Shown here in pieces: positions 58,411 through 64,000 of a stretch of DNA of 64,000 bases. The DNA is from Psychrosphaera saromensis. Its GTDB lineage: Bacteria; Pseudomonadota; Gammaproteobacteria; Enterobacterales; Alteromonadaceae. The position numbers and the translations under genes are program-made. The DNA is taken from assembly GCF_002954545.1 (NCBI RefSeq), contig NZ_MSCH01000003.1, positions 1-64,000 on the forward strand. The letters are read 5' to 3'. Position 1 is the stretch's first letter; every line of letters starts with the position of its first letter. The notes below the pieces were generated by a model. It was not told where the DNA came from. It was given only the letters and a program-made list of their open reading frames with translations, and did not search any database.

Positions 58411-59607
58411 GTGACTAATAATAACTGGCAATTAATTCATTCGCTTAATGACATTGAGCCTGAATTACAAAAACAAATATTTGCACATTCAAATAATCCA
58501 TTCACTAGCCTAGCGTTTTTACTCGCCTTGGAACAGACTCAATGCATTGGTGAAAGTTCAGGTTGGATACCGCATTACTTTCTATATAAAGAGAATTTAT
58601 ACACCAAGACTCTAGAAGCTGAGAAATCTGCCCCACGTTTTGGTTTATTTATTAGTTATTTAAAAACACATTCTTATGGTGAATATGTATTTGATTGGGC
58701 TTGGGCAGAGGCTTATCAACGTAACGGATTAAATTATTACCCTAAATTACTCGCAGGCGTTCCATTTTCGCCTATCCCTTGCAGTAAATGGTTAACTAAT
58801 TCATCAATGTCTGAGTTAGAAGCTTTTGAGCACATTAGGCAGTTTTCAGTACAAGAGTTTGATATCAGCAGCAGTCATTATATTTTTCCAGATAAACGTT
58901 TACTTATACCTGTTGATGACAATAAGGATATACATTGGATTGAGCGAGAAGGACATCAGTTCCATTGGTTTAACGAATACCAAGACGGCAGTTTGCTAAC
59001 TGATTTTGACCAATACTTATCATTAATGACGGCGAGAAAACGAAAAAACATTATTAAAGAACGTAAAAAAGTACGCGATGCAGGAGTCACAACACAGTGG
59101 CGTTCAGGCTCTGTGGTTTCTGATTTGGAATTAGAGACTTTTTATCAATGTTATCAATCCACCTATTATAAACGCAGACAAACTGGTTATTTGAATCCAG
59201 AGTTTTTCCAACAAATATGCCGTACTATGTTAGACAAAGTACAAATACTGTTTTGCTTTCATGATGATGAAATTATTGCTGCAGCTTTGTATCTTGTCTC
59301 TAACGATACCTTATATGGCCGTTATTGGGGGGAGATGCAAGAGCACGAAATCCTGCATTTTGAAGCCTGTTATTACCAAGGCATTGAATATTGTATTAGC
59401 AACAAACTAAAGACGTTTAATCCTGGCACTCAAGGCGAGCATAAAATATCCCGTGGTTTTAAACCCATCACCACTTACTCCTATCACCAGATAGAACTAG
59501 CGCCTTTTCATCAAGCCATTGAAAACTTTTGCCTACAAGAAAAACAACAGAACAAACATTATATGCAAGCTTGTGAAACTCGCCTGCCCTTTAAGACAGG
59601 AGATTAG
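58411..59607 (+). CDS. COG3146/FemAB-like predicted N-acyltransferase
   Basis: A 398-residue cytoplasmic protein of the peptidoglycan-biosynthesis-like GNAT group (PF04339). Features include NPFTSLAFLLALEQTQCIG near the start, HFHWFN-type sequence (here HQFHWFNEY), MTARKRKNIIKERKKV, and the closing NPGTQGEHKISRGFKP. Relatives have a duplicated GNAT fold, as FemA does, but substrates are unknown. The start is GTG at 58411. Monocistronic. Confidence 0.85.
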   Translation: MTNNNWQLIHSLNDIEPELQKQIFAHSNNPFTSLAFLLALEQTQCIGESSGWIPHYFLYKENLYTKTLEAEKSAPRFGLFISYLKTHSYGEYVFDWAWAEAYQRNGLNYYPKLLAGVPFSPIPCSKWLTNSSMSELEAFEHIRQFSVQEFDISSSHYIFPDKRLLIPVDDNKDIHWIEREGHQFHWFNEYQDGSLLTDFDQYLSLMTARKRKNIIKERKKVRDAGVTTQWRSGSVVSDLELETFYQCYQSTYYKRRQTGYLNPEFFQQICRTMLDKVQILFCFHDDEIIAAALYLVSNDTLYGRYWGEMQEHEILHFEACYYQGIEYCISNKLKTFNPGTQGEHKISRGFKPITTYSYHQIELAPFHQAIENFCLQEKQQNKHYMQACETRLPFKTGD

Positions 59608-59652
59608 TGCAAGGGCAAATACCAGAGCCTAAGCCTGAACCAATGATAGAGC

Positions 59653-60267
59653 TTAATACTTGAATACGTGTAATTGCCATTTCCATTTAATTGCCGCTAA
59701 GCGGAGAAGCAGCACAGCAGAGAAAGCACTTATAATCGCCACCTCTTCGTAAAATGGAATGATAAGAACATATAAACTAGCACCAACAATACAACAGATG
59801 GCATATAACTCTTTTTGCAAGATCATCGGGACTTCGTTAGCTAATACGTCACGTATCATGCCACCAAAGCATCCTGTCATCATGCCCAAAATAATCGCAG
59901 TTACATCAGAAACACCATAACTTAATGCTTTGCTTGTGCCCATCACCACAAATAATGCCAGTCCAATCGCATCGGCAATCTCTAACGCTTTGGCTGGAAT
60001 TCTTTCAGAATAGTTTAACCAAATAATTGCCAGCACTGCCGCAAATATGACCACGTAAATATAACTGGGCTGAGTTAACCAAAAAACGGGCGCATCTAAT
60101 AATAAGTCCCGAACTGTACCACCGCCGATTGCTGTAACCGCAGCGAGTACTAACACACCAAAGCCATCCATCTTTTGTTTATACGCCATGATGGCACCAG
60201 AAATAGCAAACACGCCACAACCAATTAAGTTCATCATATAAATAATGTCTATTTCTACTGTACTCAT
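59653..60267 (-). CDS. TRIC cation channel family protein (YicG-like)
   Basis: A 204-residue inner-membrane protein with seven hydrophobic segments. Two repeated halves each carry a Gly-rich kinked helix: GVFAISGAIMAYKQKMDGFG, VTAIGGGTVRDLLL, and in the second half GMMTGCFGGMIRDVLANEVP. The repeated GGG/GGM-RD motifs are the TRIC (UPF0126) signature. Prokaryotic TRIC proteins conduct K+ in structural studies. ATG at 60267 preferred over the GTG at 60273. Confidence 0.92.
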   Translation of the reverse strand: MSTVEIDIIYMMNLIGCGVFAISGAIMAYKQKMDGFGVLVLAAVTAIGGGTVRDLLLDAPVFWLTQPSYIYVVIFAAVLAIIWLNYSERIPAKALEIADAIGLALFVVMGTSKALSYGVSDVTAIILGMMTGCFGGMIRDVLANEVPMILQKELYAICCIVGASLYVLIIPFYEEVAIISAFSAVLLLRLAAIKWKWQLHVFKY

Positions 60268-60309
60268 TACCACGTTATTAGTCTCTCAGTCTTACATTTT
60301 CAGGAGTGC

Positions 60310-60468
60310 TTACTTTTTATCAGCTGGTGTTTGTAATTCTTTTGGATCAGACAAGTCTTGGTATTCTTGCCAATGCTTGAGCTTGGCAAAGTAATCATCC
60401 CATACACAAGGGCAACAACTTCCACCACCACAACATTCATTAGGTGCTGGCTTATCCGGCTTTTCCAT
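60310..60468 (-). CDS. Small cysteine-rich oxidoreductase-like protein (PF09791 type)
   Basis: A 52-residue frame: MEKPDKPAPNECCGGGSC, then CPCVWDDYFAKLKHW and a charged tail ending PADKK. Five Cys lie in a 12-residue stretch, and the pattern PxxPxxxxCCGGGSCCPCVWDxY is that of the oxidoreductase-like (PF09791) domain seen as small proteins in gammaproteobacteria. It may bind a metal or cluster; function unproven. Start ATG at 60468, stop at 60310-60312. It lies just upstream of the TRIC gene, with 42 bp between them on the same strand, so they may be cotranscribed. Confidence 0.8.
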   Translation of the reverse strand: MEKPDKPAPNECCGGGSCCPCVWDDYFAKLKHWQEYQDLSDPKELQTPADKK

Positions 60469-60632
60469 TTTTTGACGATCCAATATTACGATTGGTTGAA
60501 TATATAAGAAGGCGCTTAAGGTTTGTAGTTTTTTATTTAAAACACTGAAATAACGCTTATTTTAACTTTTGATTAGACAGTTATTTAAGCAATAGCGTTA
60601 AAGTGAATTTGGGGGGATTTTTATTTAACCAA

Positions 60633-60667
60633 TAAAAAAACGCTTAAGTTTACATTACCTAAGCGCT
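60633..60667 (-). terminator. Terminator after the outer-membrane protein gene
   Basis: CGCTTA and TAAGCG form the core stem with a longer imperfect extension; reverse strand continues into TTTTTTT. Confidence 0.75.
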
Positions 60668-60695
60668 TATATTTATAACACGATTAACTTAACGA

Positions 60696-61256
60696 CTAGA
60701 ATTTGTAAGCAGCCATGATGAACATGTGAGCATCAGAGTAAAGGTTATACTCAAACGTTACGTCAAATTTCTCATTAATTTCGTATTTAGCGAATCCGCC
60801 AATAAAGGTATCACCACCTTCCGATGCTACGTAACCTTCAAGGATCACTTTATTTCCAAAGTCCCAGCCAGCACCAAATTTATATGCTAGATCATTTTCA
60901 GTAACTTCAAAACCAGCCACTTCAGCTGCACTACGCACAAAACCACCTTCTGCTAACCAATATAATTGATCAGTTGAAGGAAAGTGCATACCAACAATTG
61001 CTTTTAATTGAGATGTCTCAACATCAAAAGTGTAAGAGCCATAACCTTCATCGCCACTAACGGTAAAATAAGATGCGTCTGCATAAAGACCTGATGCTAA
61101 ATCAATACGACCACCAAATTTTACGCCAGAGTAGTCACCTACACTTGCAAAACCTACAGTGGCGCTTTTCTTAGCGTTTTCCATATCGAACATTTCGTTT
61201 GCAAAAGAAGATGATGTGGCAACCGTTAATGCTAAAGCCAATAATGTTTTTTTCAT
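60696..61256 (-). CDS. Small outer-membrane beta-barrel protein, YfaZ-like
   Basis: A 186-residue protein with a signal peptide (MKKTLLALALTVATSSSFA-N). The mature chain alternates polar and aromatic residues in strand-length blocks (YADASYFTVSG, YKFGAGWDFGN, EGYVASEGG) and ends FIMAAYKF with terminal Phe, the BAM signal. The pattern fits an eight-stranded barrel like YfaZ. Function unknown. Monocistronic. Confidence 0.75.
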   Translation of the reverse strand: MKKTLLALALTVATSSSFANEMFDMENAKKSATVGFASVGDYSGVKFGGRIDLASGLYADASYFTVSGDEGYGSYTFDVETSQLKAIVGMHFPSTDQLYWLAEGGFVRSAAEVAGFEVTENDLAYKFGAGWDFGNKVILEGYVASEGGDTFIGGFAKYEINEKFDVTFEYNLYSDAHMFIMAAYKF

Positions 61257-61476
61257 TTAATTTAATTCCATTAAGTTATATTTAATTGCCGATCAATCGG
61301 CGCGACTACTATATAAAAATAAATCTATATTTCAATCCGTTAGTTAAAGAAAAATTGATATTAACAAACAGACTAATAACGTTAAATTTATATTTTATGG
61401 GCTTGTGCTGAAATTTTTATCCGTTATCTCTGGTTATATACAGTACAGTAACATTACTTCCATTTTGGAGTTACCA

Positions 61477-62784
61477 ATGAATTTACGATATACATTACAT
61501 GCATTAGTCATTAGTTTAATGGCGTTTAGCTTTGCTAGTTGCAGTACCGAGTCAAAACCAGCCGCTAAACTACTGGCTGACTCTGATTTTAAAACCATGC
61601 ATCTTGATACTGTGGTATTTGGTTTAGGTTGTTTTTGGGGGGCAGAAAAACGCTTTGCTCAACTTTCAGGTGTTGCCGACGTTATCTCAGGTTATGCCGA
61701 CGGTAAAGGGGTTAAAGCTAACTACCAAGCCGTAACACTACGCCAAAATAAATTTAATCCTAACAATCATGCTGAAGTTATTCAGGTATCTTATAATCCT
61801 GATCAAATAACCCTGACTCAATTATTACAAAGCTTTTTTGAGCAGCACGATCCAACTCAAATGAACCAACAAGGTAACGATATTGGCACACAATACCGTT
61901 CAACCATTTTACTCAAAGAGCAAAAGCAAATTGATTTGGCCAATAACGTGTCAGCTCAATACCAAACTTTATTAACAAAAGCTGGCCTAGGTAAAATTAA
62001 AACCCAAATAAAGCTAATCGATACTTTTTATCCAGCAGAAGAATATCACCAAGATTATTTAGTTAAGAACCCAAATGGTTATTGCCCAGATCATTCCACC
62101 GGTGTGCGTTTTTTAAAAAAAGATGGCTCACCATCGGATAAAGTCGAAAAGAAAGACAACACTGCAATTCAATCTGGCCAACACATAGTGATCATCGACT
62201 CTGAATTTTGTCCTTACTGCGACAAGTTTAAAGCTGACGTAGCGAATGACTACCAAGGTAGCATTCCAATGCACTTTCGCCGCGCGTCACAACTTGATGG
62301 ATTAACAATAACTTCACCAACGTGGGCAACTCCAACCATTTTATTTATGCAAGACGGTAAGGAGCAATACGCGATTCAAGGTTATGTGAATGCACCTAAG
62401 TTTTATAAAGCATTAGGCTATTTTAAGCTAGGTGACAGCGAAGCATTTAATGTGGCGTTTACCGAAGGAACCGATTCACGGTTTTGTAAACAATATGAGA
62501 TTTTCAAAAACACACCAGATGGCGTATTTATTGATAAAATATCTGGCGCACCGCTATTTGATACACGCGATAGATTTAACTCAGGCACTGGTTGGTTATC
62601 GTTTACTAAACCGATAGATGATTCAGTTTATTACAAAGAAGATAATCGCTTTGGTATGGAACGTTTAGAAATTAGAGCTAAGAAATCAGATATCCACTTA
62701 GGTCATAAATTTGATGATGGTCCAAACGGACAGCCAAGATACTGCATCAATGCCACAGTATTGGAATTTAAAGCTAGAAGTTAA
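61477..62784 (+). CDS. msrAB: MsrA-thioredoxin-MsrB fusion lipoprotein
   Basis: A 435-residue multidomain methionine sulfoxide reductase. Lipobox FASC (Cys22). The MsrA domain (about 44-215) has GCFWGAEKRF with catalytic Cys52 and GYCPDHSTGV with a resolving-Cys candidate Cys203. A central thioredoxin-like domain (about 235-320) has CPYC at 245-248. The MsrB domain (about 325-433) ends with catalytic Cys423 in RYCINA and conserved His407/His410. In MsrB the usual SGCGWPSF is SGTGWLSF, so the common resolving Cys is missing; Cys337 may replace it. ATG 61477 has GGAG 7 nt upstream. It repairs oxidised Met in envelope proteins. Confidence 0.93.
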   Translation: MNLRYTLHALVISLMAFSFASCSTESKPAAKLLADSDFKTMHLDTVVFGLGCFWGAEKRFAQLSGVADVISGYADGKGVKANYQAVTLRQNKFNPNNHAEVIQVSYNPDQITLTQLLQSFFEQHDPTQMNQQGNDIGTQYRSTILLKEQKQIDLANNVSAQYQTLLTKAGLGKIKTQIKLIDTFYPAEEYHQDYLVKNPNGYCPDHSTGVRFLKKDGSPSDKVEKKDNTAIQSGQHIVIIDSEFCPYCDKFKADVANDYQGSIPMHFRRASQLDGLTITSPTWATPTILFMQDGKEQYAIQGYVNAPKFYKALGYFKLGDSEAFNVAFTEGTDSRFCKQYEIFKNTPDGVFIDKISGAPLFDTRDRFNSGTGWLSFTKPIDDSVYYKEDNRFGMERLEIRAKKSDIHLGHKFDDGPNGQPRYCINATVLEFKARS

Positions 62785-62827
62785 GTCTGGATGCCGTTCA
62801 AAACAACAGTTAACATTAAATAATATA

Positions 62828-62850
62828 AAGGCGGTTTTTAACCGCCTTGT
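62828..62850. terminator. Terminator between msrAB and sdhE
   Basis: AAGGCGGTT and AACCGCCTT around TTT, in a convergent gap. Confidence 0.8.
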
Positions 62851-62867
62851 TTATTTGTTCTGCTTAA

Positions 62868-63176
62868 CTAATCCGCTTTCACGCGGTTTAAAATAATTTT
62901 AACTAAGCTATTTAACTCTTCATCTTTACATTCTTGATGGCCCATAAACCAAGCGAATAAATCAGGATCTTCACTGGTTAATAAACGCTGGAATATTGCT
63001 TTTTGATGCGTAGATAAAGCGTCATAAGCTTCATCAACAAACGGTTCCAACAAAACATCTAATTCCAGCATACCTCGACGACATGCCCATTTAAGTTTAG
63101 GCTTTGAGTCTAGTATGAATTTATTGCCACTAACATCGACATAAACTATTTCTGCTTTCGGATTTTTATCTGTCAT
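62868..63176 (-). CDS. sdhE: FAD assembly factor SdhE
   Basis: A 102-residue protein helping covalent attachment of FAD to succinate dehydrogenase. It carries the family motif RRGMLELDVLLEPF (about residues 33-46) and FQRLLTSEDPDLFAWFMG. It is a little longer than E. coli SdhE (88) at the N-terminus. Divergent from ygfZ, the usual gammaproteobacterial arrangement. Confidence 0.93.
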   Translation of the reverse strand: MTDKNPKAEIVYVDVSGNKFILDSKPKLKWACRRGMLELDVLLEPFVDEAYDALSTHQKAIFQRLLTSEDPDLFAWFMGHQECKDEELNSLVKIILNRVKAD

Positions 63177-63333
63177 CTTATTTGTGCGCCATTATTGGTC
63201 TAATAATTTGTTAACGAGCGAATAATAACAAATTTTTGTAATTATATTCGCGATTATATATGAAACTACTTGAGCTTTAGCTATTTATCCCCATTATTAA
63301 CTGTTCTAATTTATTAAAATTAAGTTTTGTTAA

Positions 63334-64000
63334 ATGTCTGCTCAAAATATTACACGATTACCAGAGTTTTCCGTTATTAAATTAACCGGTCCAGACGCAG
63401 TTACTTTCTTGCAAGGGCAAGTATCTTGTGACGTAACTAAACTCGCCGAGCAAAAAGTCATGCCTGGATGCCATTGCAACGCAAAAGGCAAAACATGGTC
63501 AACATTTATTGCGCTTCAGCATGACGCGGATATTCTTTTAGTATTAACAAAACAAAGTGCTGAAGTATCTTTAGCGGAATTAAATAAATACGGCGTTTTT
63601 GCTAAGGTCGACATTACCGACGAAAGTGAGAATTGGTTTATTTATGGCTCAGATGAAAACCTAGCGTTAACCCAAAGCGCAGAGATCTCAGTTCCATTAG
63701 CCGACAAGCACTTTATCAATTTATCCAAACAAGAGTTAACAGAAACAACAAATTCTGACTCTTGGTGGAAAACGGAAATATTATCAGGCCGTGCACATTT
63801 ATATAGCGCAACCTCTGGCGAATATGTGCCGCAAATGATCAATATGCAAGCACTCGATTATATCTCCTTTAATAAAGGCTGTTATATGGGCCAGGAAATG
63901 GTTGCCCGCATGCGTTATTTAGGGAAAAATAAACGCGCTTTGTATATCGCATCGTCTGATAACATTGAATCGATAAATATAGGTGATGATGTTTATCGTG
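63334..64000 (+). CDS. ygfZ: Folate-binding YgfZ, cut by window edge
   Basis: The frame from ATG 63334 is open to the window end (222 codons). It has TGPDAVTFLQGQVSCDV near residues 18-34, GCHCNAKGKTW, and the diagnostic KGCYMGQEMVARMRY (about 182-196), which holds the redox-active Cys. YgfZ is a tetrahydrofolate-binding protein that supports iron-sulfur enzymes such as MiaB. About one third of the protein lies beyond the window. Confidence 0.95.
   Translation, partial: MSAQNITRLPEFSVIKLTGPDAVTFLQGQVSCDVTKLAEQKVMPGCHCNAKGKTWSTFIALQHDADILLVLTKQSAEVSLAELNKYGVFAKVDITDESENWFIYGSDENLALTQSAEISVPLADKHFINLSKQELTETTNSDSWWKTEILSGRAHLYSATSGEYVPQMINMQALDYISFNKGCYMGQEMVARMRYLGKNKRALYIASSDNIESINIGDDVYR

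Overview
The window is a stretch of chromosome from a marine gammaproteobacterium. Gene content and order (queA-tgt-yajC-secD-secF, rplU-rpmA-obgE divergent from ispB, mdh divergent from argR, sdhE divergent from ygfZ, the extended PstC/PstA permeases) together with the AT-rich base composition point to the Alteromonadales, most like the Colwelliaceae or Pseudoalteromonadaceae. This placement is inferred from gene families and order; no search could be run.

Layout. Positions 1-5460 are the accessory part. An IS3-type transposase gene runs off the left edge, followed by an RDD membrane protein and a tRNA-Leu(CAA). Two decayed tandem copies of that tRNA follow, then an OafA-type acyltransferase with an SGNH domain. 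Next comes an IS10-like (IS4 family) remnant fused head-on to an nhaA gene that has lost its 5' third. From 5.5 to 14 kb are RidA, a chemotaxis receptor, an RlhA-type U32 protein, a GST, MscS and a two-gene LPP20-like lipoprotein operon. From 14 to 31 kb are housekeeping genes: yajQ, secF-secD-yajC, tgt, queA, a REC-REC-PAS-GGDEF-EAL protein, folA, obgE-rpmA-rplU, ispB, mdh, argR and a DyP peroxidase. From 30.4 to 32 kb is a two-gene envelope operon (barrel-like protein and metallophosphoesterase lipoprotein).

Positions 32-46.3 kb form a nearly complete phosphate (Pho) island: a PhoE-like porin, phoB-phoR, ppx, pstS, pstC-pstA-pstB-phoU, and a DUF47-pit pair. Five promoters there (porin, phoB, pstS, pstC, DUF47) each carry two PhoB-type half-sites exactly 11 bp apart, followed 10 bp later by a -10 hexamer. 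The island therefore reads as one PhoB regulon with autoregulation. A gcvR-like ACT gene on the other strand interrupts it.

Positions 46.5-64 kb hold a secreted Lig E-type DNA ligase, a second acyltransferase and an M13 metallopeptidase lipoprotein. Then come an overlapping trypsin-like protease / FHA membrane protein / DTW operon, alaS, and recX without recA beside it. The right end carries an N-acyltransferase, a TRIC channel, a 52-residue cysteine-rich protein, a small outer-membrane protein, an MsrA-thioredoxin-MsrB lipoprotein fusion, sdhE and the start of ygfZ.

The most unusual signals are: the decayed tRNA-Leu array with recurring short AAGAGC-containing insertions; the double truncation at the IS/nhaA junction; heptanucleotide arrays of a common GAGTNNC type downstream of ispB, the ligase and mdh; the duplicated mdh 3' end; the five matched Pho promoters; the MsrA-Trx-MsrB domain order; and the protease-FHA-DTW operon. 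I did not find CRISPR arrays, prophage or an obvious defence system.
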